In this document: piece after piece, positions 44,444 to 54,466 of the stretch
Layout: each line of letters opens with the position of its first letter
Numbering within the stretch: position 1 is the stretch's first letter
Program-made: the position numbers and the translations under genes
Notes under the pieces: model-generated
Seen by the model: only the letters and a program-made list of their open reading frames with translations
What the model was told of the DNA's origin: nothing
Database searches by the model: none
Source of the DNA: Candidatus Gastranaerophilales bacterium
GTDB taxonomy: Bacteria; Cyanobacteriota; Vampirovibrionia; Gastranaerophilales; Gastranaerophilaceae
DNA length: 64,000 nucleotides
Direction of reading: 5' to 3'
Assembly: GCA_944324905.1 (NCBI GenBank)
Contig: CALUYB010000001.1
Span: 1 to 64,000, forward strand

Positions 44444-45123
44444 TTTAAAATCTCCGTAAATCTTTTTGTTATTAACTGCGGACGGGTAATCGCCGAACCT
44501 ATTACAACACAAAATGCGCCAAAATCAAATGCCTTTTTAACTTGCTCAGGTGTCCAAATTTTACCCTCTACTATTACAGGTATATCAAAATCCCTGCTCA
44601 AAGCCTGACATAATTCATAATCAGGCTCATTAGGTTTATTTTGAGTTTCCCTTGTATAGCCGCTTAGAGTAGTTGAAACAATATCTACACCCAGCTCTAT
44701 TGCATTTTTTGCCTCGTCATATGTTGCAATATCTGCCATAGCAAGCTTATTTTGTGATTTTATAAAGTTTATAATATCGCTTAATTTTTCACCATTTGGA
44801 CGCTCGCGCATAGTGGCATCAAAAGCTACAATATCCGCCCCTGCCTCAATTATTTCTTTAGCATCGTTAAGCGTAGGTGTAATATAGACCACATCTAAAA
44901 AATTATCAGGAATTTTTTTAGGTTTAGTAATACCTATTACAGGCAAATTCGGATACATTTTTTTAGCATTTTTAATATCCCTTTTTCCTGCAAGCCTTAG
45001 AGCACATGCTCCGCCATTTACTACACTTTGAATCATGGCATTTAGCGCAAGCTCTTGATACAAGGGCTCATCAGGCATAGCCTGAACTGAGACAACAATT
45101 TTTCTTTTCAAGTTTTGTAACAT
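44440..45123 (-). CDS. nanE: N-acetylmannosamine-6-phosphate 2-epimerase
   Basis: A 227-residue TIM-barrel enzyme turning ManNAc-6-P into GlcNAc-6-P in sialic acid and ManNAc catabolism. IVVSVQAMPDEPLY is the family opening; DATMRERP with the catalytic region, TTLSGYT and VIVEGKIWTPEQ follow. Together with the coupled ROK kinase it forms a minimal ManNAc-use operon; no sialidase, NanA or transporter is in the window. Confidence 0.92.
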   Translation of the reverse strand: MLQNLKRKIVVSVQAMPDEPLYQELALNAMIQSVVNGGACALRLAGKRDIKNAKKMYPNLPVIGITKPKKIPDNFLDVVYITPTLNDAKEIIEAGADIVAFDATMRERPNGEKLSDIINFIKSQNKLAMADIATYDEAKNAIELGVDIVSTTLSGYTRETQNKPNEPDYELCQALSRDFDIPVIVEGKIWTPEQVKKAFDFGAFCVVIGSAITRPQLITKRFTEILK

Positions 45124-45226
45124 ATATGAACTACCTTTTAAACAAATTATACACCAAATTGACCATGATTTTTATTTTTGATTTATACTATTATACAGAC
45201 ACACTTAATTTAAAATAAGAGGAACT

Positions 45227-46519
45227 ATGACTAAACACAGTATTGAAAAACAAGAAAACAATCTTGTAAAAATCACCATCACAGTAGATGAAAAAACAGC
45301 AAATGACGCTTACAACAAAACTTTAAAAAGAATCGGTTCAAACATTAACATCGCAGGCTTTAGAAAAGGCAAAGCCCCTGTTAATGTTATTGAAAAATAT
45401 GTAGGTGCTGAAAGAATTAAAATCGAAGCACTTGAAAGCATTTTCCCAATGGAATTTTCAAAAGTTGCTCAAGAAGAAAAACTTGACCTTGCAACTCAAC
45501 CGCAAATTGAACATTTTGAATTTGAAAAAGGAAAAGATTTAATAATTGACGTAAAAGCAGAATTGAAGCCTGAAGTAAATCTTGCACCTTATAAAGATGT
45601 TGAGGTTGAATATGAAGAATTCAAAGGCGAAGAAGACGCAATGGATAAGGAACTTGAAGCACTGCAGAACAGATTTGCAACTCTAGAAAAAGTTGACAGA
45701 GCTTCAAATAACACTGACGTTGTAGTTTTTGACTTTGAAGGCAGCGCAAATGGTGAGTTAATCGAACATGGCAGCGCTAAAAACTACACTTTGGATTTAG
45801 GCCATTCAAACTTCATCCCGGGCTTTGCAGAAGGTCTTGTGGGACACAGTGCAGGGGAAGAATTCACAATTGATGTTACATTCCCTGAAAATTACCATGA
45901 ACCAAAGCTAAAAGGCGCACCTGCTCAGTTTAAAATTAATCTTCATGAAGTAAAAGAGCGCAAATTGCCTGAATTAAACGATGAATTGGCTAAAAAAGCA
46001 GGCAAATTCGAAACTCTTGACGCTCTTAAAGAAGACATTAAAAAATATCTTGAAGATGCTAAAAACTTTGAAAACGAAAGAAGAAAATCTGACGCAATTT
46101 TCAATAAAATTTACGATGAAACAAAAATCGACATTCAAGACAGCATGATTGAACGTGAAGTTGAAGCGGTAAGAGAAGAAACAAAACAAAACGCACTTCG
46201 CCAAGGTCAAGATTGGGAAAAAATCGTTGAAGCAGAAGGAAAAGACTCCGTTAATCAAAAATTGCGTGATGAAGCAATTAAAAGAATTAAAAATTCTTTA
46301 ATCATTGAAAAAATTTCAAAAAATGAAAACATTAAAATCGAACAAAGTGATTTATTGGCACAAATTCAAGAAATTGCAAGAATGTACGGTTCAAACGCAA
46401 CTTCAGTATTTGAAGAAATGAAGAAAAACCCTTCTTCTTTTGCGCTTTTATCACAACAAATTGCAACAAGAAAAGTAAACGAGCTATTGCTCAGTGCAAA
46501 TAAATTCAACGCAAAATAG
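45227..46519 (+). CDS. tig: Trigger factor
   Basis: A 430-residue ribosome-associated chaperone. The N-terminal ribosome-binding domain has the signature GFRKGKAP (about residues 45-52); the PPIase FKBP domain (VVVFDFEG to LHEVKER, about 165-250) and a helical C-terminal domain follow. AGAGGA is upstream. It heads the conserved tig-clpP-clpX cluster. Confidence 0.94.
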   Translation: MTKHSIEKQENNLVKITITVDEKTANDAYNKTLKRIGSNINIAGFRKGKAPVNVIEKYVGAERIKIEALESIFPMEFSKVAQEEKLDLATQPQIEHFEFEKGKDLIIDVKAELKPEVNLAPYKDVEVEYEEFKGEEDAMDKELEALQNRFATLEKVDRASNNTDVVVFDFEGSANGELIEHGSAKNYTLDLGHSNFIPGFAEGLVGHSAGEEFTIDVTFPENYHEPKLKGAPAQFKINLHEVKERKLPELNDELAKKAGKFETLDALKEDIKKYLEDAKNFENERRKSDAIFNKIYDETKIDIQDSMIEREVEAVREETKQNALRQGQDWEKIVEAEGKDSVNQKLRDEAIKRIKNSLIIEKISKNENIKIEQSDLLAQIQEIARMYGSNATSVFEEMKKNPSSFALLSQQIATRKVNELLLSANKFNAK

Positions 46520-46537
46520 TGAAAGGATAAGTATTAT

Positions 46538-47137
46538 ATGAGTTTTGTACCCGTAGTAATCGAACAATCATCTCGTGGTGAAAGGTCTTTTGATATTTTC
46601 TCAAGACTTTTAAGGGAAAGAATTATCTTCCTTGGAACACCTATTGATGATATGGTCGCAAACCTTGTTGTAGCACAAATGCTATTATTAGACAGCGAAA
46701 ACCCTGAAAAAGACATTATGCTATACATTAACTCTCCAGGGGGTTCTGTTACCGCAGGTTTTGCAATATATGATACAATGCAACACATAAGATCAGATGT
46801 ATCAACAATTTGCTTGGGTCAAGCAGCTTCTATGGGTGCATTTTTGCTCTCATCAGGTACAAAAGGCAAACGCCTTGCACTTCCTCACTCAAGAATACTT
46901 ATTCACCAACCCTTAGGCGGTGCGCAAGGTCAGGCAACAGATATTGAAATTCAAGCTAATGAAATCTTAAGAATTAAAAAATCCTTGAACAATATCCTTG
47001 CAAACAACACAGGTCAGCCGTTGAAAAAAATCGAAAAAGATACAGATCGCGACTACATTATGACACCCGAAGAAGCGGTTGAATATGGTATGATAGATAG
47101 AGTAATCACTCTTGATACCGAAAATAAAGAAAATTAA
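46538..47137 (+). CDS. clpP: ATP-dependent Clp protease proteolytic subunit
   Basis: A 199-residue serine protease. [11 protein letters not shown] holds the catalytic Ser (about residue 97), [11 protein letters not shown] the His (about 122), and the Asp lies in TDRDYIMT (about 171). Length is standard. It lies 18 bases after tig and 15 before clpX and assembles with ClpX for regulated proteolysis. Confidence 0.96.
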   Translation: MSFVPVVIEQSSRGERSFDIFSRLLRERIIFLGTPIDDMVANLVVAQMLLLDSENPEKDIMLYINSPGGSVTAGFAIYDTMQHIRSDVSTICLGQAASMGAFLLSSGTKGKRLALPHSRILIHQPLGGAQGQATDIEIQANEILRIKKSLNNILANNTGQPLKKIEKDTDRDYIMTPEEAVEYGMIDRVITLDTENKEN

Positions 47138-47152
47138 TTTGGAGAAAATTAA

Positions 47153-48460
47153 ATGGCAAAAATTGATGAACCGAATTTAAAATGTTCATTTTGCGGTAAA
47201 ACGCAAGATCAGGTTAAAAAGCTTATTGCAGGGCCTGATGTGTGCATTTGCGATGAGTGTATTGAATTGTGCAATGAAATTTTAGATGAGGAATTATTCA
47301 ACCTTAAAGGAGAAGAAAAAGCGCAAGAATCTGAGCTTCTCTACGAAGGAATACCTAAGCCCCATGAAATTAAAGCTTACCTTGATGAGCACATTGTGGG
47401 TCAGGATGATGCCAAAAAAGTCCTTTCTGTAGCTGTTTACAACCACTACAAAAGAATTGCGCACAACATGGAAAATGAAAAATCCGATGTTGAAATCCAA
47501 AAAAGCAACATTCTTTTAGTCGGTCCTACAGGTTCAGGTAAAACTTTGCTTGCTCAAACACTTGCAAAACTTTTAAATGTGCCTTTTGCGGTGGCTGATG
47601 CTACAACTTTAACTGAAGCAGGTTATGTCGGCGATGACGTTGAAAATATTTTGCTAAGGTTATACCAAAGTGCTGATTATAACGCACAAAAAGCCGAACG
47701 TGGCATAATTTATATCGATGAAATTGATAAAATCGCAAGAAAATCTGAAAACCCATCTATTACCCGTGATGTATCAGGTGAAGGCGTGCAACAAGCGCTT
47801 TTAAAAATGATTGAAGGCACTGTTGCAAACGTTCCTCCACAAGGTGGCAGAAAACACCCGCACCAAGAATTTATTCAAATTGATACATCAAATATCTTGT
47901 TCATAGTGGGCGGTGCTTTTGTCGGCTTAGATAAAATCGTAGAACGTCGTGCAGGAGAATCATCAACTGTTGGCTTTGGTTCGAAACCTGTTTCAGCCGC
48001 TGAAAAAGAACTTCAAGCAGCAAAAATGCTTAAAAAATTACAACCAGATGATCTGCTAAAATTCGGCTTAATTCCTGAATTTGTCGGCAGAATCCCTGTT
48101 TATACAGTCTTAGACCCATTAGATGAAGAAACTCTTAAAATGATTTTAACAAAACCCAAAAATGCTATTGTTAAGCAATATCAATGCTTAATGCAAATGG
48201 ATGGTGTTGAGTTAAAATTTGACGACGAGGCAATTGACCTAATCGCAAAAGAAGCAATCAAAAGAAAGACAGGCGCAAGAGCACTTCGCTCAATTGTAGA
48301 AGAAATCATGCTTGATGTTATGTATGAAGTTCCAACTAACCCTGAAATCAAGACTTTTACAGTTACTGCTGAAATGGTAGGAAAAAAAAAGAACGTAGCG
48401 GAGTTGATTCAACTCCCGACGAAAAATAACTTGGAAAAAGTACAAGAAGACATCGCATAA
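47153..48460 (+). CDS. clpX: ClpX unfoldase
   Basis: A 435-residue AAA+ ATPase. The N-terminal zinc-binding domain ([16 protein letters not shown]), Walker A GPTGSGKT (about residue 124), Walker [11 protein letters not shown], and pore loop regions are complete. GGAGAA precedes the ATG. Delivers substrates to ClpP. Confidence 0.96.
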   Translation: MAKIDEPNLKCSFCGKTQDQVKKLIAGPDVCICDECIELCNEILDEELFNLKGEEKAQESELLYEGIPKPHEIKAYLDEHIVGQDDAKKVLSVAVYNHYKRIAHNMENEKSDVEIQKSNILLVGPTGSGKTLLAQTLAKLLNVPFAVADATTLTEAGYVGDDVENILLRLYQSADYNAQKAERGIIYIDEIDKIARKSENPSITRDVSGEGVQQALLKMIEGTVANVPPQGGRKHPHQEFIQIDTSNILFIVGGAFVGLDKIVERRAGESSTVGFGSKPVSAAEKELQAAKMLKKLQPDDLLKFGLIPEFVGRIPVYTVLDPLDEETLKMILTKPKNAIVKQYQCLMQMDGVELKFDDEAIDLIAKEAIKRKTGARALRSIVEEIMLDVMYEVPTNPEIKTFTVTAEMVGKKKNVAELIQLPTKNNLEKVQEDIA

Positions 48461-48474
48461 GTGATGTAAATTTC

Positions 48475-48503
48475 TTGCTTACAGAAAAAAATAAAGCTAG
48501 AAT
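48475..48503 (+). promoter_or_regulatory. Promoter of the SLH protein gene
   Basis: TTGCTT (48475-48480), 17 bases, TAGAAT (48498-48503); 27 bases before the ATG at 48530. Confidence 0.55.
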
Positions 48504-48529
48504 ATTGCTATAACCGTTTGGAGAATAAA

Positions 48530-49705
48530 ATGAAAAAGATTTTTAAATTTTTTGCAGTTCTGATTTGCGCAGTGACAATGGGCATTTCAGGTGCTATGGC
48601 ACAAACTTTCAATGATTTGCCAAGCTCACACTGGGCTTATGAAGCTGTTGAGTATTTATACGAAAACGGCGTTGTAGTTGGCTATCCTGATGGCAGCTAC
48701 AAGGCAGACAACAACGTAATTAGAGCAGAATTTTGCTCAATGGTTGTAAGTGCATTGAGATTGCGTGAAAAAAGTATTGATTCAATAAGAAACTTTAAAG
48801 ACGTTGAAGACTGGTACTGGGCTTATAATGACATTCAACTGGCTTCATTTTTTGATTTAGTAGTTGGTACGCCTGATGGTTATTTTTATCCTAAAAACAC
48901 TGTAACACGTGCAGAAGCACTATCTGTTGTACTTAATTCTCTATCAACAAATGATATGACCCATGAAGAAGCTCTTGAAATTCTTTCAAAATACCCTGAC
49001 GCAAAAGAAGTACCACTTTGGGCTTTAGTTAAAACTGCAAAAGCTGTTCAAAACGGCTTAATGTACAATACCCCAGGGCATGAACACACACTTGAACCAA
49101 ATCGCCCTGCAACTCGTGGCGAAATTGCAATGTTCTTATACAAAATGATGGCGCAAGTTCAAATTCGCCCCAGCGAAAAACTTGCAGACAAACAACGCCC
49201 AATCATTAAAGACGGCTATGTTGTTGAAAATGCTTACTTTGATGGCGATGAAATTGTAATACCAGCAGGAACTATTTTACCTCTTGGTGTTATGGAATGT
49301 ATAAACGTACAAAAAGCAAAACCTGGTGATCCTTTTGTAGCGCGCGCTTTGGTTAACTTTGTAAATAAAGACAGACTGCTTTTAATACCTATTGGTACTC
49401 AATTTAGCGGTAAAGTCGTTAAAACTAAAAAACCTCTTAGATTCTTTAGAAATGCTTACATTGCACTACAAACAGAATCTGTACTTGATAAAGACGGTCG
49501 TGTTGTAGGCCCTGCACTTGCAACATTAGGGGAAAAAGAACCTGAAATAAGATTAATCAGAAATTGTCCGCATTTAACAAAAGTTCGCTACTATGGCACA
49601 AGAACTCAAAAAATGTGGATACACAAATCTCAAAGAGTTGATTTCATTCTTCAAGAACCAATAAGAATTAAAATCTTAGACAACCAATTCATCCCTGAAG
49701 AATAA
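48530..49705 (+). CDS. SLH-domain envelope protein
   Basis: A 391-residue secreted protein with a signal peptide (FKFFAVLICAVTMGISGAMA) and three SLH repeats (about residues 28-75, 85-140 and 150-210; SHWAYEAVEYL, WYWAYNDIQLA, VPLWALVKTAKAV). These normally bind secondary cell-wall polymer or peptidoglycan. The C-terminal ~180 residues form a beta-rich domain (IPAGTILPLGVMECINVQ, IPIGTQFSGKVV) resembling VirB10/TrbI-like barrels; not firmly identified. ATG 48530 with GGAG upstream is preferred over a TTG at 48518. Typical of Cyanobacteriota-like envelopes. Confidence 0.82.
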   Translation: MKKIFKFFAVLICAVTMGISGAMAQTFNDLPSSHWAYEAVEYLYENGVVVGYPDGSYKADNNVIRAEFCSMVVSALRLREKSIDSIRNFKDVEDWYWAYNDIQLASFFDLVVGTPDGYFYPKNTVTRAEALSVVLNSLSTNDMTHEEALEILSKYPDAKEVPLWALVKTAKAVQNGLMYNTPGHEHTLEPNRPATRGEIAMFLYKMMAQVQIRPSEKLADKQRPIIKDGYVVENAYFDGDEIVIPAGTILPLGVMECINVQKAKPGDPFVARALVNFVNKDRLLLIPIGTQFSGKVVKTKKPLRFFRNAYIALQTESVLDKDGRVVGPALATLGEKEPEIRLIRNCPHLTKVRYYGTRTQKMWIHKSQRVDFILQEPIRIKILDNQFIPEE

Positions 49706-49738
49706 AAAATTAAATTAAGATTAATTTTTGTAAGTTTT

Positions 49739-49784
49739 GTAAAAATCCTTATTAATATGTATATATATTGATAAGGATTTTTAT
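49739..49784 (+). promoter_or_regulatory. Long hairpin sequestering the clpB Shine-Dalgarno
   Basis: TAAAAATCCTTAT (49740-49752) pairs with ATAAGGATTTTTA (49771-49783), and the inner bases continue pairing with two G-T wobbles down to a TATA tetraloop, giving about 21 base pairs. The strand AAGGA (49773-49777), 8 bases before the clpB ATG at 49786, is completely inside. An AU-rich stem hiding the RBS of a heat-shock gene suggests an RNA thermometer; it could also act as a terminator of the SLH gene. Confidence 0.5.
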
Positions 49785-49785
49785 T

Positions 49786-52392
49786 ATGTTAGATAATTTA
49801 ACTCAATCATCACAAAGTGTTGTAATTAACGCTCAAGAAATTGCAAAAGAATATTCAAACTCCTTTATTGAGCCTTTGCACATTTTATATGCAATTTCGC
49901 TCAGCTCTGAAAGCTCAGCTGCTGATTTGATGAGCGACTTAAAACTCAACACAATGCTTTTTAAAGACGACATTAAAGCTGCAATAAATAATTTAGCAAA
50001 AGTAAGCAATCAAGGCGAAATTTATTTTTCAAAAGAAACTGCTCAAGTATTTGAACTTGCAAACACTGAGGCTAAAAATTTAAAAGACAAATTCATCTCG
50101 CCTGAGCATTTGCTCCTTGCACTTTGCGATTTTGCACAAAACGCTCAAAACAGTGCAAACTCTGATATAGTAAGGATTTTCAATAAATTTTCAATAACAA
50201 AAGACAAAGTATTACTCTCAATGAAAAAAATAAGGGGGGATAAAAAAGTGGATACAAATAATGCTGATGAAGATTATAAAATAATGGAAAAATTCTCAAT
50301 CGACCTAACGCAGCGTGCTCGCGAGGGCAAGCTTGACCCTGTAATCGGCCGAGATGAAGAAGTTAGAAGAATTATACAAGTTCTAAACCGCAGGACAAAA
50401 AACAACCCTGTACTAATTGGTGAGGCAGGTGTAGGTAAAACCGCAATTGTAGAGGGTCTTGCCCAAAGAATTATAAGAGGCGATGTGCCTGAAGGCTTAA
50501 AGGATACAAAACTTGTGGCACTTGACATTGGCGCGCTTGTTGCAGGTGCAAAATTCAGGGGTGAATTTGAAGAAAGGTTGAAAAAAGTAATCTCTGAAGT
50601 TGAAAAATCTCAAGGGCAAATAATTATGTTCATTGATGAATTGCACACAGTCGTTGGCGCAGGTGCTAGTGAAGGCTCAACAGATGCGGGCAACCTTTTA
50701 AAACCTATGCTTGCACGTGGTCAAATAAGGACAATAGGCGCTACAACGGTAAATGAATATAGAAAATACATTGAAAAAGACCCTGCGCTAGAGCGTCGTT
50801 TTCAACCTGTTTTAGTTGATGAACCCTCTGTTGAAGATACTATTTCAATCCTAAGAGGTTTAAAAGACAAATACGAAGTCCACCATGGGGTTAGAATTAA
50901 AGACTCTGCGCTTGTTGCAGCAGCTGAACTTTCTAATCGTTATATAACAGACAGGTTTTTGCCCGATAAAGCAATTGACCTTGTGGATGAAGCAGCCTCA
51001 AGTGTAAGGATTGAAATAGATTCAATGCCAGAGGAACTTGATAAGCTTGAACGTCAAAAGTTGCAACTACAAATTGAATTACAATCCTTAAAGTCTGATA
51101 ACGATAATCAAGACAATGACAAAATTAATGCTGTTAATAAAGCGCTTGAAGAAGTAAGCGCAAAGGCTGATGTCCTTAAAAAGCAATGGGAAGCCGAAAA
51201 AAACAGTATAAAAGGTGAGGCAGGCATTAAAGCAGAAATTGAAAAAGTCCGCCATGATATTGAAAATGCCGAACGTGAGGCTGATCTTGAAACTGCAGCA
51301 AAACTTAAATACGGCACATTGCCTGAGCTTGAAAAACAACTCAGGGAAACAAAAAACAACGAAGGCAAGAAAAATACCCTCTTAAAAGAAGAAATTGACG
51401 ACGAGGACATTGCACAAGTTGTTTCAAAATGGACAGGCGTGCCTGTTTCAAAACTTGTTGAATCTGAAAGCAAAAAACTAATTGAAATGGAAAACCTTAT
51501 ACACAAAAGAGTTGTGGGTCAAAACGAAGCAGTAGAAGTCGTTTCAGACTCTATTCGTCGTGCACGTTCAGGTCTAAAAGACCCAAAACGCCCGATTGGC
51601 ACGTTTTTGTTCTTAGGCCCTACAGGTGTAGGTAAAACTGAACTTGCAAAAGCCTTAGCTGAGTTTATGTTTATGGATGAGGACGCCCTTATTCGTATTG
51701 ATATGACTGAATATATGGAAAAACATTCTGTTTCAAGGTTAATCGGTGCGCCTCCAGGGTATGTAGGCTATGACGAGGGCGGACAACTTACAGAAAGGGT
51801 AAGAAGAAAACCTTACTCGGTTATACTTTTTGATGAAGTAGAAAAAGCGCACCCTGATGTGTTTAATATAATGCTACAAATTTTTGATGACGGTCGTTTA
51901 ACCGATTCAAAAGGCAGAACTGTAGATTTTAAAAACACAATCATCATTATGACATCAAACATAGGTTCAGAAATCATTCTGGATAATGCAGTAAAAGGAC
52001 TTTTGTCTGAAACAGAAAAAGAACAAACAAAAGAAGAAGTTACGCAAAAATTAAGGGATTATTTTAAACCTGAATTTTTAAACAGAATAGATGAAACAGT
52101 ATTCTTTGATGCACTAAAACTTGATGATTTGAAGCACATTGTGGATATTCAAGTTCAATACCTTAAAAATCTTCTTGCACAAAGAAAAATTGAAATTGAA
52201 ATAACCGAAGATGCTAAAGAAAGACTTGCACTCAACGGATTTAATCCAATATATGGTGCTCGTCCACTAAAACGTGAAATTCGTCAAAGCATTGAAAACC
52301 CTTTGTCTAAGGCGCTTTTAAAAGGTGAATTTAAAGATGGGGACAAAATTAAAATTGACGAAAAGGACGAAAAAATAGTATTTTCAAAATAA
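49786..52392 (+). CDS. clpB: ClpB disaggregase
   Basis: An 868-residue Hsp100 ATPase that with DnaK resolubilises aggregated proteins. It has an N-domain (about 1-145), AAA+1 with [10 protein letters not shown] and [12 protein letters not shown], a long Glu/Lys-rich coiled-coil middle domain (about 410-540) that distinguishes ClpB from ClpC, and AAA+2 with [10 protein letters not shown]. No McsA/UVR motif. ATG 49786 is chosen over a TTG at 49768 that lies inside the hairpin. Followed by a bidirectional terminator. Confidence 0.92.
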   Translation: MLDNLTQSSQSVVINAQEIAKEYSNSFIEPLHILYAISLSSESSAADLMSDLKLNTMLFKDDIKAAINNLAKVSNQGEIYFSKETAQVFELANTEAKNLKDKFISPEHLLLALCDFAQNAQNSANSDIVRIFNKFSITKDKVLLSMKKIRGDKKVDTNNADEDYKIMEKFSIDLTQRAREGKLDPVIGRDEEVRRIIQVLNRRTKNNPVLIGEAGVGKTAIVEGLAQRIIRGDVPEGLKDTKLVALDIGALVAGAKFRGEFEERLKKVISEVEKSQGQIIMFIDELHTVVGAGASEGSTDAGNLLKPMLARGQIRTIGATTVNEYRKYIEKDPALERRFQPVLVDEPSVEDTISILRGLKDKYEVHHGVRIKDSALVAAAELSNRYITDRFLPDKAIDLVDEAASSVRIEIDSMPEELDKLERQKLQLQIELQSLKSDNDNQDNDKINAVNKALEEVSAKADVLKKQWEAEKNSIKGEAGIKAEIEKVRHDIENAEREADLETAAKLKYGTLPELEKQLRETKNNEGKKNTLLKEEIDDEDIAQVVSKWTGVPVSKLVESESKKLIEMENLIHKRVVGQNEAVEVVSDSIRRARSGLKDPKRPIGTFLFLGPTGVGKTELAKALAEFMFMDEDALIRIDMTEYMEKHSVSRLIGAPPGYVGYDEGGQLTERVRRKPYSVILFDEVEKAHPDVFNIMLQIFDDGRLTDSKGRTVDFKNTIIIMTSNIGSEIILDNAVKGLLSETEKEQTKEEVTQKLRDYFKPEFLNRIDETVFFDALKLDDLKHIVDIQVQYLKNLLAQRKIEIEITEDAKERLALNGFNPIYGARPLKREIRQSIENPLSKALLKGEFKDGDKIKIDEKDEKIVFSK

Positions 52393-52395
52393 TTT

Positions 52396-52425
52396 AAAGC
52401 CGCGGAAAATAAAACCGCGGCTTTT
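52396..52425. terminator. Bidirectional terminator between clpB and recO
   Basis: AAAGCCGCGG and CCGCGGCTTT are perfect 10-bp arms with A/T runs on both sides; overlaps the recO stop. Confidence 0.88.
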
Positions 52426-53203
52426 ATGTAATTTCTTTTAAAACCTTTAGCGCACGAGCAGGTCGAGCTGCGTGAGAATCTATATATTTTTTTAAAAGCA
52501 AAAAACATTTTTCACAAAAATTCTCATCTACAAGCTCATCGTACTGCGTTTTTTCGCCGTTTTGACAGTTTTGCTGCGCAATTAAAAATTCTCTTATTTT
52601 TTTGTGCAAACCAATATAAACATCGCTGCCATGCCTGCAATTTTTGCACACAACTCCGCCTGATGAAACGCTAAAATACGCACCATCAGCTATTTTACAG
52701 CCACATTTTAGACAAGTTTCAAACTCTGCACCATAGCCTATTTGTGCCATAAATTTTAGTTGAAATCTTATTGAATGTAAAAAAATCTCAATCTTATTAA
52801 GAGAATTTGAGATACCCTCAAGAGCATTATAGAAAAGTTGATAAATTTTTTCGTTATTATCCTCATCCTCGTCAGAATCTGTGCACATTGCGTTTATAAT
52901 TTCTGTTAAATACATTGAATAAGTAAGTTTATCAAGGTTTGTGCGCAATTTGTTAAAGGTGTTTAGCGCCTGCGCCTCGCAAATTGTGTCAAAATTTCTG
53001 CCATTTTTGAGCATAATTTTATTTGCAACAAGCATTTGCATTCTTGCGCCCAATTTTGACTTTGGACGTTTAACACCTTTTGCAATTCCCTTTATAAGCC
53101 CGTATTGACGGGAAAACATAACAACAATATTGTCGTACTCGCCAAGCGGGTACGTTTTAATATTTATTGCATCTGTCGTAAAACTCTCTTTAATACTTTT
53201 CAT
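52424..53203 (-). CDS. recO: DNA repair protein RecO
   Basis: A 259-residue recombination mediator: an N-terminal OB fold (DAINIKTYPLGEYDNIVVMFSRQYG, KGIAKGVKRPKSKLG) and a C-terminal helical domain with a zinc site (CLKCG, CKNCRHG). Loads RecA with RecF/RecR. Overlaps the upstream uncharacterised gene by 14 bases in the pilT-orf-recO operon. Confidence 0.88.
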   Translation of the reverse strand: MKSIKESFTTDAINIKTYPLGEYDNIVVMFSRQYGLIKGIAKGVKRPKSKLGARMQMLVANKIMLKNGRNFDTICEAQALNTFNKLRTNLDKLTYSMYLTEIINAMCTDSDEDEDNNEKIYQLFYNALEGISNSLNKIEIFLHSIRFQLKFMAQIGYGAEFETCLKCGCKIADGAYFSVSSGGVVCKNCRHGSDVYIGLHKKIREFLIAQQNCQNGEKTQYDELVDENFCEKCFLLLKKYIDSHAARPARALKVLKEIT

Positions 53204-54452
53204 TAATTCTATTTGCTATTTGAATTCTTATAAATTCCTGACAAAGCTGTTCTACACTCGCAAAATTTGAAAGGATTTGAACATCAGGAAAACTTTTTAA
53301 GAATAAATTTTTGTAAAACTCTCTCTTGTCATTTTCTTTTGAAAAAAGGTAAATTCTCTTTGGATTAGCGCAATCGCTTGCTGTTTTTATAAAATCAAAA
53401 ATTATTTCTTTATTTTCATCCAATGGAGGGTTAACTATAACCCAAACATTTGACTTGACAAAGGCCTTAAAAGCTCTTTGCCAAAAAATAGGGTTACAGT
53501 CAGGGTTATATGAATTTATTGCGTATAAATCAGGAAAAGCTGCACTGTCGCAGTTTGGACACTGCACAGAAAGTGTCTTTGTAGAAAAATCTGTTTTTAA
53601 ATTTCTTGAATTACAATTTGAACACACAAAAATATTTGAAAGCCCAAGCATTGGTATAAAGTCAAAAGTTTTTTGACCTTCTTGAATATTTTTATCAATT
53701 TTTTGTACAAAAGGTATTTCAAAATCAATTTCTTTTTCTTTTAAAATCTTTGTTAAATCTTGACTTTGAGATGTTGTTACAAAAGAAACATCGTATTTTG
53801 AAGTCTTTAGCATGTTTAAAATTTTATCAATATCAAAAATTTTAGTATCAACAAGGTTATTAATAACCGCAATTTCTTTTAAAAGGTTGTAATCATCCTG
53901 ATGATTTTGAGAAGAAAAAAGATTGTTCAATCTGTTCCTATAGTTTTTTATTTCGCTGTAATCAATGTCACTTGAATTATCGTCATAGAAAAATAAAATT
54001 CTATCCTCTTTTATTTCTTTTGTTGGATTTTCTTGAGTTATAACAGGGGTTTCAAAATGCTCAAAATCATTTTGTTCAACAGTACTTTCAACTAAATTTT
54101 CAGGCTCTTTTTGTACTTGTTGGGCTATATATTCTTCATAAGCAGGCCCTTGAAGCTTAATATCTTCTTCATTTATCACAGGTTGCAAAATTGTTTCTTG
54201 CTGTTCATTTTTTGCATTTATTATTTCATCAATAGTAGGACAGAGTATTTCTTTTATTTCTTGAGGAATATCATGGGTATTAACATATTCAAGTATCTGC
54301 TCAAGTTCAGATAAAAATTCAAACTTGTGCCCTGTATGAAATTTTTCATGCAGCTTATACGCGCCGTCTTTTAAAAGGTGCATATCTTTTTTTCTCAATG
54401 CAACTTCAAGTCGTTTTATTGTCATAGATTCTGATTCTGGAAATGGCGCCAT
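53190..54452 (-). CDS. Uncharacterised protein with zinc ribbon and C-terminal Rossmann-like region
   Basis: A 420-residue protein not recognised. The first ~65 residues are helical and basic, residues ~80-165 acidic and Gln/Glu-rich (probably disordered), and a mid-region has short alpha/beta elements. A zinc ribbon (CSNCNSRNL, CPNCDSAAFPDL, about 273-305) precedes WQRAFKAFVKSNVWVIVNPP, an alpha/beta nucleotide-binding-like end. The ribbon followed by an ADP-ribose-pocket-like layout is loosely sirtuin-like, but no sirtuin catalytic motifs are seen. AAGGAG gives the ATG at 54452. Lies between pilT (14 bases) and recO (overlap). Confidence 0.6.
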   Translation of the reverse strand: MAPFPESESMTIKRLEVALRKKDMHLLKDGAYKLHEKFHTGHKFEFLSELEQILEYVNTHDIPQEIKEILCPTIDEIINAKNEQQETILQPVINEEDIKLQGPAYEEYIAQQVQKEPENLVESTVEQNDFEHFETPVITQENPTKEIKEDRILFFYDDNSSDIDYSEIKNYRNRLNNLFSSQNHQDDYNLLKEIAVINNLVDTKIFDIDKILNMLKTSKYDVSFVTTSQSQDLTKILKEKEIDFEIPFVQKIDKNIQEGQKTFDFIPMLGLSNIFVCSNCNSRNLKTDFSTKTLSVQCPNCDSAAFPDLYAINSYNPDCNPIFWQRAFKAFVKSNVWVIVNPPLDENKEIIFDFIKTASDCANPKRIYLFSKENDKREFYKNLFLKSFPDVQILSNFASVEQLCQEFIRIQIANRINEKY

Positions 54453-54466
54453 TTTTACTCCTTAAA

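Noticed and set aside
53190-54452. Sirtuin annotation for the pilT-recO middle gene
   Set aside because: Only the zinc ribbon and a following alpha/beta segment are loosely similar; no NAD-binding GAG or catalytic His motif is visible.
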